Position numbers and translations under genes: made by a program. A stretch of DNA of 64,000 bases. Source: Pseudomonas entomophila. GTDB taxonomy: Bacteria; Pseudomonadota; Gammaproteobacteria; Pseudomonadales; Pseudomonadaceae. Of the stretch, positions 27,494 through 34,728 are shown in pieces (the stretch's first letter is position 1; each line of letters begins with the position of its first letter). The stretch is taken from the NCBI RefSeq assembly GCF_023277925.1, contig NZ_CP063832.1, positions 248,001-312,000 on the forward strand. The letters run 5' to 3'. The notes below the pieces were generated by a model. It ran no database searches. It was not told the origin of the DNA and worked only from the letters and a program-made list of their open reading frames with translations.

Positions 27494-29821
27494 TTATTGG
27501 GTTGATTTGAGGGCGTTCAGAGCCTTCTCAGCGTCATCCACGTCCGCTTGTTTCTTGGCGTTGAGATGGCTGTAGGGGTTAGCTTTCTGAGCCCGCTGGG
27601 CATTGAATAGGGCCTCTTCGGCACGGCTAATGGCCGCGTCACGAGTCTCCTTAGCGTTCTGTGCAACTGCGGATGCTTGGCGCTCCTCTGCGAGAGCTTG
27701 GGCACTCTTTTGGAGAATTTCTGCTTGAAGTTCCAGAGGGACCTTACCTGGAGCTCTGAGCAGTAGCGAACTTGCCGCCTGGTTGTAATCAGGGATCACA
27801 TCCTCTTCACGAACCCCCTGAGATCGAGCGTATTCCGTCAGGGCCTCCGCAAGGAGATCCATACCGACATTCACTTGATCGTCAGCCTTGATGGGGGAGA
27901 AGAAGGAGGCCGGGATGGGGAACCCGTTGAGCCCCACATGGGACTGAGCGAAGGCGCTGTCAGCTTTCTTGAGGGCTTCGTCTTTAGGGATTCCCACGGA
28001 GAGCAGGCCGTTGACCATCGTCCGCATGTAGGTTTGGGCGTATTCGCTCCCTGCAAGGTTCTTGAGACCTTCAGTCTTCCCGACATGCTTTGGAGCAATG
28101 GCCTCATCGAGCAAGGCGCCCCTAACGTCTTGGTCTTGAGCTTTCTTCTCCTTATCGCTCATCTTGTGCCAACGAGCCTGACTGACGACCATATCCTTGT
28201 ACCCGAGCCCCATCCCCGAGAGGACATCCAGGGTATCCAGCTTGGCGAGACCTTCGGTGTCCCCGCCGATCACCTTGCGGAAGGCCAGAGGGTCTGCCGA
28301 CTTCAGGAGATTCACTGAGGCTAGGGCTTTAGGTTCCTTGATGTCTTCAGGGCGCATGAGTCCTTGGGAGACTCGTGAGGCGTCAATCGCCATTGCTCCC
28401 GAGGTGTCCTTCCAGTAGTCCTGAATGGTGCTGGAGATGTAGCCGCTGGGCATGTACTCAGCCAGTTTCAGGAGCTTCGCGGGCTGTCCTTGGTATCGTT
28501 CCAAGAGTCCGCGCTCCATCAATAGGGCGTCATCCTTGCTGTACTTCCCGAGCTCAGGATCCTTCGGCATGGTGTCGTAGCGCTGAGCATCCCGGTTGCC
28601 AGCCAGGAATCTCCCAGCTTCCTCCGTGAGGACAGCCACACGAGCGGCCTGAAGAGTTGCCTTGGCGTTCTCCGTCTGGAGCTTCGCGGCCTGAGTGGCG
28701 AGGGAGTGTTTCTTGGAGGCGATCTCCTGTTGAAGCTGGAGAGTTCTCTTCGAGGCAACCCCTCCGCTCCTGTTGAGCTCCTCCTGGTGCATCTGGAAGA
28801 GCCCAGTGAGACCGTTGGGGTCGTCCTGGAAATCCTGCACCTTCACTTGCCAGTCAAGGTCAGCCTGAGCATCCATCTTGACTTGAGTGTTAAGAGCCTT
28901 CTGGCGGAAGCCTTCCAGTTCATCCGGGTCATAAAACTCACGAACAGTCTGGGTCGTACCGGGGACCTTGGCATCCAACAGCTTGTCGACCACCGAGAGG
29001 CCACCCACCTGCGCGGACACCTGTGAGAGTGTCTGGCCGATGTCCTTGAGGGCATCCGGGAGGTCCCGATAGACGCCTGTCTCGTAACCAGTTTGCCAAG
29101 AGTCAGTGGCTACCTCAGAGGCTTCCTCAGGAGATCTCTTCACGGCCTCCGAGAGGAGGGCATTCCGAGTAGACGTGTGGAGAATGTTTGCCTGAGCCCG
29201 GTTGCGCTTGTCAGTGACTTGCGACTGGAGCCCCATGAGGGACACTTGGGCTTGGTCGGAGTTGCGGAACATCCCGTTGGTGAGCGCTTCGTCCTCTTCG
29301 GAAAAGCCGAGCTCCTTGGTGATGTCAGATCGCATTGCCTTCATCCGCGAGAAATAGTCCTCGACAGCAATGTCAGAACCCCTGCGGACCACCTTGCCGG
29401 TTGCATCCAGCTCGTCCTTATAGGCACCTCCACGGATGTTCTCCGCGACTTGCTCTTGGACTGCCGCCGATGCGTGGAACCCGTGGAGATACCGAAGCCG
29501 CGCCATGGCTATCGGGTCATCCTGGAACGGGAGGTTTCCTTCCTGAGCTGCCTTGCGGTACTCCTCAGGAGACACCGACTTCATCCAGGTCTCAGCCTTG
29601 GCCTCGGACACTTGGTCTTCTTGGCGCTTCGTGGTCACTCCGTAGCGGTGCCCTGCTTGAACAGCAGCACTAAGAAGTCCATCGAACGCAGCATTGAGAC
29701 CCCCATCGGATGAGCGCCCAGCTTGGACATTGAGAGATGCCCCTTGAAGCTGTAAAGGGGATTTCTCTTGGGGAGCGAATTGCCGCCAGGTTTGATAAGC
29801 GTTGTTGATTGGGGCGCTCAT
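27494..29821 (-). CDS. T7 gp15-like internal virion (ejection) protein
   Basis: A 775-residue largely helical protein (T7 gp15 has 747). The segment SPEEYRKAAQEGNLPFQDDPIAMARLRYLHG (about residues 82-112) matches gp15's TPEQRREALNNGTLLYQDDPYAMEALR. In T7, gp15 forms the periplasmic tube of the ejectosome. It overlaps the preceding stop codon by 4 bp (ATGA), with AAGGAGG. It precedes the gp14-like gene here, whereas T7 has 14-15-16. The reading frame is intact. Confidence 0.9.
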   Translation of the reverse strand: MSAPINNAYQTWRQFAPQEKSPLQLQGASLNVQAGRSSDGGLNAAFDGLLSAAVQAGHRYGVTTKRQEDQVSEAKAETWMKSVSPEEYRKAAQEGNLPFQDDPIAMARLRYLHGFHASAAVQEQVAENIRGGAYKDELDATGKVVRRGSDIAVEDYFSRMKAMRSDITKELGFSEEDEALTNGMFRNSDQAQVSLMGLQSQVTDKRNRAQANILHTSTRNALLSEAVKRSPEEASEVATDSWQTGYETGVYRDLPDALKDIGQTLSQVSAQVGGLSVVDKLLDAKVPGTTQTVREFYDPDELEGFRQKALNTQVKMDAQADLDWQVKVQDFQDDPNGLTGLFQMHQEELNRSGGVASKRTLQLQQEIASKKHSLATQAAKLQTENAKATLQAARVAVLTEEAGRFLAGNRDAQRYDTMPKDPELGKYSKDDALLMERGLLERYQGQPAKLLKLAEYMPSGYISSTIQDYWKDTSGAMAIDASRVSQGLMRPEDIKEPKALASVNLLKSADPLAFRKVIGGDTEGLAKLDTLDVLSGMGLGYKDMVVSQARWHKMSDKEKKAQDQDVRGALLDEAIAPKHVGKTEGLKNLAGSEYAQTYMRTMVNGLLSVGIPKDEALKKADSAFAQSHVGLNGFPIPASFFSPIKADDQVNVGMDLLAEALTEYARSQGVREEDVIPDYNQAASSLLLRAPGKVPLELQAEILQKSAQALAEERQASAVAQNAKETRDAAISRAEEALFNAQRAQKANPYSHLNAKKQADVDDAEKALNALKSTQ

Positions 29822-30198
29822 ACAGGTTCCTCCTTGATGTCCCGCCGAGGCTCATCAAGGGCAAGCTCTATTACTGTATTTTGATACCAGCCGGGAAAGT
29901 CGGGGTGAATCTCAAGGAATGCACCGATGTGGTTGAATACCTTCAGCGGCATCCATAGGGAGCCGTTCGCACAGTCGCATGTGGTGCTCCCCTCCTGAAT
30001 TGCGAGATGCCACTTAGGGTCCTCCACGATCATGGAGGTGAATGCCCTGAGAGCATCGACTACGAGGTCTGGCGTAATCCCGAAGGCGCGCATCAAAGAC
30101 TTGAATTCAATGTAACCGTCTTGCCGAAAGGTAATGGGCCTCCCTTGGAATGTCCTGTGAATGGTGATCGAGAGCTGCTCGGTGTGCTCCGTGCTCAT
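29818..30198 (-). CDS. Short phage protein with partial KilA-N-like N-terminus
   Basis: A 126-residue protein. Its N-terminus, FQGRPITFRQDGYIEFKSLMRAFG, parallels WQGKTFTFREDGYFNMTKAAQHFD of the KilA-N protein at 34729-35574, so the two look paralogous. The rest of the KilA-N domain (the WGHPKIAVFYAWWLDP part) is absent. It may be a truncated regulator or a virion-associated small protein. It is translationally coupled to the gp15-like gene. Confidence 0.6.
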   Translation of the reverse strand: MSTEHTEQLSITIHRTFQGRPITFRQDGYIEFKSLMRAFGITPDLVVDALRAFTSMIVEDPKWHLAIQEGSTTCDCANGSLWMPLKVFNHIGAFLEIHPDFPGWYQNTVIELALDEPRRDIKEEPV

Positions 30199-30230
30199 GG
30201 ATGGAATCTCCTTGGTTTTCTCGCAGGCAA

Positions 30231-30255
30231 CAAAAAGCCCGCAATGACAGCGGGC
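30231..30255 (-). terminator. Leftward terminator before the ejection-gene operon
   Basis: On the minus strand GCCCGC-tgtcatt-GCGGGC is followed by TTTTTG. It sits between the candidate promoter at 30287 and the start of the 126-residue gene, recalling the leaky T7 late terminator that lies ahead of the tail and ejection genes. Confidence 0.7.
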
Positions 30256-30286
30256 CTTGTGATTTCTATATGTGAAACGCTTAGCT

Positions 30287-30303
30287 CTAAGGTGGGGAGA
30301 AAC
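30287..30303 (-). promoter_or_regulatory. 17-bp repeat, candidate T7-type promoter (copy 3)
   Basis: Minus strand GTTTCTCCCCACCTTAG, a perfect match to the copy at 34686-34702. It is 89 bp upstream of the ejection-gene operon. Confidence 0.5.
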
Positions 30304-30305
30304 TC

Positions 30306-30647
30306 TCAGTGCATCGTGAGACGTTTGGGATTTGCTAGGACCACTTCATAGGCATGCTTCAAGGCAGTGGCGCTGTAGCCTTTCACGAGGATTCCCCCGT
30401 GGGTCCTCGGGCTGATCTTCAAACCCGTCCGTATCGAGTAGCTTTCGGCCACCTCTTGCAGGCGTTCCCACTGACTCGGCACAGGCAGTAGCACCCGTGC
30501 GTTAGGACCGTCTTCGTGAAGGAGCGTCAGAACTGTCTGAATTATTGTGAAGGCGCTTTGCAGGGCCGCGCCCATCTCCAGGGTTTGCCCTGCTTCGTCC
30601 TCTTGAGCGCCGCTCGGGAGGAGTGCATCAAGAAATTGAGTCGTCAT
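30306..30647 (-). CDS. Hypothetical phage protein
   Basis: A 113-residue protein starting MTTQFLDALLPSGAQEDEAG, with no membrane segment and no recognised family. The ATG at 30647 is preferred over an upstream GTG at 30734, because the upstream part would be read through a perfect inverted repeat. Confidence 0.55.
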   Translation of the reverse strand: MTTQFLDALLPSGAQEDEAGQTLEMGAALQSAFTIIQTVLTLLHEDGPNARVLLPVPSQWERLQEVAESYSIRTGLKISPRTHGGILVKGYSATALKHAYEVVLANPKRLTMH

Positions 30648-30688
30648 AGATAGTCCAGATAGTTGCGCTGCTGTGAAGGGAGCTCCTG

Positions 30689-30735
30689 TGTGAAATCTGC
30701 AATAGCTCAGGTCTGCTAGCCCCTCAGATTTCACA
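30689..30735. promoter_or_regulatory. Perfect 11-bp inverted repeat
   Basis: TGTGAAATCTG (30689-30699) and its exact complement CAGATTTCACA (30725-30735), with a 25-bp spacer, lie between two leftward phage genes. It could be an operator pair or an RNA hairpin. Confidence 0.6.
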
Positions 30736-30756
30736 GAGCAGCGCCCTCAGATTCCT

Positions 30757-31218
30757 TCAAAGGGCGTCACCGCGATCTTTTGCGTGGGAGATGTCCAGGA
30801 GACCCCGAAGGGCGCGCGGAAGAAGCGATTGGAGAGGGATAGGGTTTGTCCCGAACTGAAGCCCCTTGAGGGCGCGCCAAGTCCACGCCGGTTCATTGAA
30901 AGCTCCGACCTCCAACCACTCTTGGAAGCTATGCCGCGCCCACTGGCATCCCGTAGATGCGTTGAAGGCTCCGAAGGGGAACCTCCAGGAGTCCAGGTAA
31001 ATGAAGTTCATTGCCTTGGGGCTGTGGTCCGATTCAAGGGCCACCTCAAGCGCCTTCATTTGAGCTCGGGTGGTTTGCTCATCTGCCCAGGTAAGAAGGG
31101 CCTGAGTGTCCTCATTCAGGTTCCCAGAGTCGGGCCATGCTGAGTGAAAGAGGTCGGCAAGGAATGGTAGAGCTTCTTTAGGAGCATCCAACGGCAGCTG
31201 CTTGATAAGGTCGGTCAT
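30757..31218 (-). CDS. Hypothetical phage protein
   Basis: A 153-residue acidic, Trp-rich protein (MTDLIKQLPLDAPKEALPFLADLFH). AAAGGA precedes the ATG. A run of 12 G on the plus strand lies 17-28 bp upstream of the start. Family not recognised. Confidence 0.6.
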   Translation of the reverse strand: MTDLIKQLPLDAPKEALPFLADLFHSAWPDSGNLNEDTQALLTWADEQTTRAQMKALEVALESDHSPKAMNFIYLDSWRFPFGAFNASTGCQWARHSFQEWLEVGAFNEPAWTWRALKGLQFGTNPIPLQSLLPRALRGLLDISHAKDRGDAL

Positions 31219-31234
31219 GAGGTTGTCCTTTGGT

Positions 31235-31246
31235 GGGGGGGGGGGG
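31235..31246. repeat. Poly-G(12) tract
   Basis: Twelve consecutive G between two leftward genes, just upstream of the ribosome-binding site of the 153-residue gene. A tract this long is prone to slippage. Confidence 0.8.
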
Positions 31247-31253
31247 CGTTTGC

Positions 31254-31469
31254 TTATGAATGGTTCGCTTCGGATGGCACTTCTCGGGTTTCCACAAGGA
31301 AACTCTCTCGTCCCGAGGCACAGTCACAAAGGGCAATTCCCACCACTTGCCCGCTCAGACCGTCCGTAACGGTGAAGCTGTGGAAGCTCCCGCGCCTACG
31401 GTGGTTGAGGGTGGTGCCAGGGGTCATGGCTGCTTGCGTCCACTCGCTGGCTGTGGTCTTAGAAATCAT
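31254..31469 (-). CDS. Small hypothetical phage protein
   Basis: A 71-residue protein starting MISKTTASEWTQAAMTPGTT, with AAAAGGA upstream of the ATG. It is divergent from the regulator gene at 31609, so the intervening 139 bp are a likely control region. Function unknown. Confidence 0.55.
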   Translation of the reverse strand: MISKTTASEWTQAAMTPGTTLNHRRRGSFHSFTVTDGLSGQVVGIALCDCASGRESFLVETREVPSEANHS

Positions 31470-31568
31470 CTGATGATTCCTTTTCTAGGCATGAAGGGCT
31501 CCCGTGAGGCGTTCCTGAGGAAGCCCTGGCTATGCGGAATGTTGGGTAGCTGCTAATGTGCTGGAGTA

Positions 31569-31605
31569 AATAGTAAACCACTGTTGAGCGGAGTCAATAG
31601 TAAAC
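31569..31605. promoter_or_regulatory. Direct repeats AATAGTAAAC, candidate operator
   Basis: Identical 10-mers at 31569-31578 and 31596-31605, 27 bp apart, end 3 bp before the start of the repressor-like gene. This is a plausible autoregulatory operator. Confidence 0.5.
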
Positions 31606-31608
31606 TTC

Positions 31609-31899
31609 ATGCCTATTAACTATATGAAAAGTGATTTTGATTTATCAGGACTATTGGGTAGGTCGCTATTGTTGATGCGGATGGCTGGCCCTAAGGCTTT
31701 GTCGGAGAATGGCGAGACCCCAGTATCTCGCTGGAAGAACATCGGACAGGGTAGGGCTCGCTTAGGCACCGAGGAGCTAGAAACGCTTGCCCGTATGTTT
31801 CCTGCTTACCAGCAATGGCTGTTGACTGGTGTGGCTGAAGCCTCTGTTGCGCAGACAACACCGCATGATTCAGGGGAGGTGCTTGAGATCGACGCTTGA
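31609..31899 (+). CDS. Repressor-like DNA-binding protein
   Basis: A 96-residue protein. LLGRSLLLMRMAGPKALSENGETPVSRWKNIGQGRARLGTEELETLARMFP is a helix-turn-helix arrangement like the small XRE-related regulators of Pseudomonas prophages. It is transcribed against the lytic-type genes and heads a three-gene rightward cluster, the expected place of a lysogeny regulator. No LexA-like protease domain is present. Confidence 0.65.
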   Translation: MPINYMKSDFDLSGLLGRSLLLMRMAGPKALSENGETPVSRWKNIGQGRARLGTEELETLARMFPAYQQWLLTGVAEASVAQTTPHDSGEVLEIDA

Positions 31900-31974
31900 G
31901 TATGTCCTCTTGCCACCCTACATTGAGGCGTGAGGATCAGTTCAGTCGAACTCCTCAAGCCAAGGAGGGGAGAG

Positions 31975-32193
31975 ATGGTAAGCACATTAATCGTCGTGTG
32001 GGTCGGCTATTTGGTTTCACGCCTGAGTTCTGGTCTAGCGTTCACGGGTGTTATGGTTTATGCGGTCTATGACAGTGAGTCATGGTCCAAAGGGCTTCTT
32101 GAGGGGCTCCTGATGTGTCTAGCGGTCTTTGCGCTTGGGCTCTCTGTGGCGTTTCTGACTGGCGCGATCCGAAGGAGTCAAACCACAGAGTGA
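31975..32193 (+). CDS. Small two-helix membrane protein
   Basis: A 72-residue protein with two hydrophobic segments (LIVVWVGYLVSRLSSGLAFTGVMVYAVY and GLLMCLAVFALGLSVAFLTGAI). AAGGAGGGG precedes the ATG at 31975. It lies in the prophage lysogeny cluster; superinfection exclusion is a common job for such proteins but is not shown. Confidence 0.6.
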   Translation: MVSTLIVVWVGYLVSRLSSGLAFTGVMVYAVYDSESWSKGLLEGLLMCLAVFALGLSVAFLTGAIRRSQTTE

Positions 32194-32209
32194 GCGGAGA
32201 GTGACGACC

Positions 32210-32401
32210 ATGCTTAACCCAGTCATTGCAGTCATCCAGGCGAGGGCAAAGCTCCTGGATATCCAGCAGAGCCCTCAGAACTTGGATGATGCCTCCGTGA
32301 CTCTTGCTGGATGGATCGAGATGAATCAGGAGGAGCTCCCAGAGGATGACCTTGCGATCCTCTGGGGGGGGGATACTGACGGGCAACCTTGTATGCGCTA
32401 G
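32210..32401 (+). CDS. Small hypothetical protein with G9 tract in the coding region
   Basis: A 63-residue protein (MLNPVIAVIQARAKLLDIQ). Nine consecutive G at 32364-32372 encode part of AILWGGDTD near the C-terminus, so a one-base slip would change the tail. It is third in the rightward regulator cluster. Confidence 0.5.
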   Translation: MLNPVIAVIQARAKLLDIQQSPQNLDDASVTLAGWIEMNQEELPEDDLAILWGGDTDGQPCMR

Positions 32402-32422
32402 GGCCGATGACCCCAATTAGAG

Positions 32423-33418
32423 CTAAGGCGCTATACGAAGCCCAGCAGCTTTGTATTTTTCCCGGATCGATTGGTCAATTGAATCTACAACCCGGCTCGA
32501 CGACCCTGTTAGTTGTTCGCCCGCAAGTAGATGGATTGCATCTACGATCTCGGCGCGGAGCTCTCTGTTTGCGAACAACTGTACCGTTATGAGCAAATTT
32601 GGCATTGCACAGAAATCGCTAATCAAGCCGCGCTGAAGCTTTACTTCTCGCTCCAGGACGCTCAGTCCCTTAAGTTCGTTGAGTACAGCTTCAGCCATCA
32701 CCAATTCATCATTGGTCAGCCGTTTTTTCGTAGGGATGCTCTGAAGCTTGTGTAAGAAGGCGTAGGCTTGCTTAGTGTAATTGAGTTTCTCTAGCTCTAA
32801 CCATGGCCCAAGACCTTTCAATGTTCCGCAGTCATGAGGATACCATGAGTTTTCAGTTATCATCTTGCCGCTGTCATCCTTGCCCTTTTTAACAATCAGG
32901 TATTCACAGCTAACTTTAGGGGTGTTGCGCTTCCAGCGATCAGCGAGGGCGATAATCAATTTTAAGGGCAGTGTCACGAATACCCGGCCAGCATCCGCTT
33001 GTAAAGACCTTACCTCTTGGAGGATGGCCTTAACGTTACTCACCAGCTCATCTTTCGTAGAGAGTAGATTTTCAATTTTGGCGCGCCTGATAGCATCCCG
33101 CTCGCTGGCGGACAGCCGTCTGAAGTCGTTTTTAACTTTGTCGTCATCTAAACCTAGATGGTTAAGAGCGCAACAGTGCCCAATGAGGACTTGCTTGTCA
33201 TCGCATGTTTCGACTACGAAGCCATGTTGATGTGCCTGTCCGCAGTTCTTATTCTTCTTCAAGAACTGGCATTTAGCGTCGGCGTTGATCAGCTCGTAAG
33301 AGCGCAGGGGGCGGCGGTAAGCCTGCTTGGTGAGTACGTAATCGCGCGTGATGTTGAACATCTGGTCGATTTCTTCAAGGGTTTTTATTTCATGAATGGA
33401 GGAATTCACTGAGAGCAT
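32423..33418 (-). CDS. Unrecognised accessory protein with putative zinc-binding N-terminus
   Basis: A 331-residue protein. The N-terminal region has Cys50, Cys59, His63, His65, Cys72, His81, Cys82 and Cys83 with GFVVET and VLIGHCCALNHLG, a pattern like phage treble-clef zinc modules. The rest is helical and Lys/Leu-rich. AGGG lies upstream of the ATG. It occupies the place where the catalytic two thirds of the T7-like RNA polymerase should be and is more AT-rich in style, so it is probably a later insertion (a moron). A role in host or phage defence is possible but unsupported. Confidence 0.6.
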   Translation of the reverse strand: MLSVNSSIHEIKTLEEIDQMFNITRDYVLTKQAYRRPLRSYELINADAKCQFLKKNKNCGQAHQHGFVVETCDDKQVLIGHCCALNHLGLDDDKVKNDFRRLSASERDAIRRAKIENLLSTKDELVSNVKAILQEVRSLQADAGRVFVTLPLKLIIALADRWKRNTPKVSCEYLIVKKGKDDSGKMITENSWYPHDCGTLKGLGPWLELEKLNYTKQAYAFLHKLQSIPTKKRLTNDELVMAEAVLNELKGLSVLEREVKLQRGLISDFCAMPNLLITVQLFANRELRAEIVDAIHLLAGEQLTGSSSRVVDSIDQSIREKYKAAGLRIAP

Positions 33419-33557
33419 AGTAATTACCCTGATAGCAGAATGCCGCGCTGGTCACAAATTGGATCCTAAGCGCTTTGGTGTGGATATGCAACCAGGCTGT
33501 TTGCACATACAGCTAACCTGAAGGCGAGCCTCTGGGTTCGTGACGATGTCGTACGGC

Positions 33558-34580
33558 TTATCTGGGGGCCTCCCCGAGGATGCACGGGTAAGAGGAGATC
33601 ACGTTGCGCTTCCATGAGAGGACCTCACGGGCCACGTCAAGGACAGGCGTGTTGATTGCCCAGCAGGCGGTCTCCTGGATGGCGTTCACGGCCGCATAGA
33701 CAGGGGTGAGGTCGAGCTCGTTATAGACGCTCTTCACGACCTGCATGGGAGCCCGCACGAAGAGGATAGGGCGGGTGTGCTCAGTGTAGTAGCCACCTCC
33801 CATCCAATGGGTCCATGGATTCGGAGGGACCACGGTAGGAAGGTGCACTGTGGCCATCTCGGCCAGCTTGAGGTTGATCCTGTTGGCCCTCTCAGCGAAC
33901 TCAGGGGACATCGAGAGGACCAGTGAGGTGTCCTTCACCGAGGCGGAGCCCGAGGAGACCCTCTGGAGGTGCCCAAGGCCGGTTGCCTGAAGCGCGATAG
34001 ACAACAGGTGCATGCCGACCTTCACAAGGTCAGCCTCATTGCGACCATCTTCTTCGACCTCAAGCCTCCTCTCCCAGGCTTGCAGATAGGCGCGCTTAAC
34101 GTGGTCCCCGTGGCGCTGTTTGAGACCCTGCTCAATAGCGCCCTGATAAGCCCTGCCATATTCAGCTTTCAGCTTCTCAGCCTTGAACTGAGTATCCAAG
34201 TCCAAGCCGATCTTCCTGGCCACGACAGTGTTAGTCATAGGCTTACCCATGAAGGCGGTCATAGTGGCCCTCAAGGTGATGTAAGCAACCACCTTCGAGT
34301 CCATCTTCTCGATGTACTTGAGTAGTGTGGACTTGCGACCACCTTTAGGGCCACTGGCCTCTTCCCTCCAGTCATCAATTGCCTTGGCAACTAAAGGAAC
34401 GCCCTCGCGGAAGATCCATGAGTAAGCCTGGACGCCATTCACGTCCCCTTCCTGCATCGACTTCTCAAGTTCCTTTGTGAAGTTCAGAGTCCCAAGCTCC
34501 GATCCCTCGATTTCTAATTGTAATTGTCGTTCAGCCAACGCTGCCCCGAACTTCTCTATCAGGTGCTCATGCGGTGTCAT
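33558..34580 (-). pseudogene. T7-type single-subunit RNA polymerase, N-terminal domain only
   Basis: A 340-residue ORF matching roughly residues 20-335 of T7 RNA polymerase (883 residues). It starts EKFGAALAERQLQLEIEGSELG and includes VVAYITLRATMTAFMG, VVPPNPWTHWMGGGYYTEHTRP and a WKRN segment. The promoter-binding N-terminal fold is present; palm, fingers and catalytic Asp residues are gone. The frame breaks at a G5 tract (33564-33568); removing one base restores PDKPYDIVTNPEA, like T7 MKPEDIDMNPEA, before homology stops. GGAGGG precedes the ATG at 34580. A surviving function as a decoy cannot be excluded. Confidence 0.88.
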
Positions 34581-34685
34581 TTGATCCCTCCAAGGATCAG
34601 CAGGCAATGGGGTGCCAACATAGAAACTTGGGAGTCATTCACACGGACACTCTTATAGAGTATCTGTATGTAATCCTAGAAGGAT

Positions 34686-34702
34686 CTAAGGTGGGGAGAA
34701 AC
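34686..34702 (-). promoter_or_regulatory. 17-bp repeat, candidate T7-type promoter (copy 1)
   Basis: Minus strand GTTTCTCCCCACCTTAG followed by ATCC, 106 bp upstream of the RNA polymerase remnant. Confidence 0.5.
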
Positions 34703-34712
34703 TAGGTGAGTT

Positions 34713-34727
34713 ACTGTGGGGGGAAAC
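34713..34727 (-). promoter_or_regulatory. Degenerate copy of the 17-bp repeat (copy 2)
   Basis: Minus strand GTTTCCCCCCACAGT keeps GTTTC-CCCCA of the repeat. It abuts the stop codon of the KilA-N gene and lies 10 bp upstream of copy 1. Confidence 0.35.
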
Positions 34728-34728
34728 T

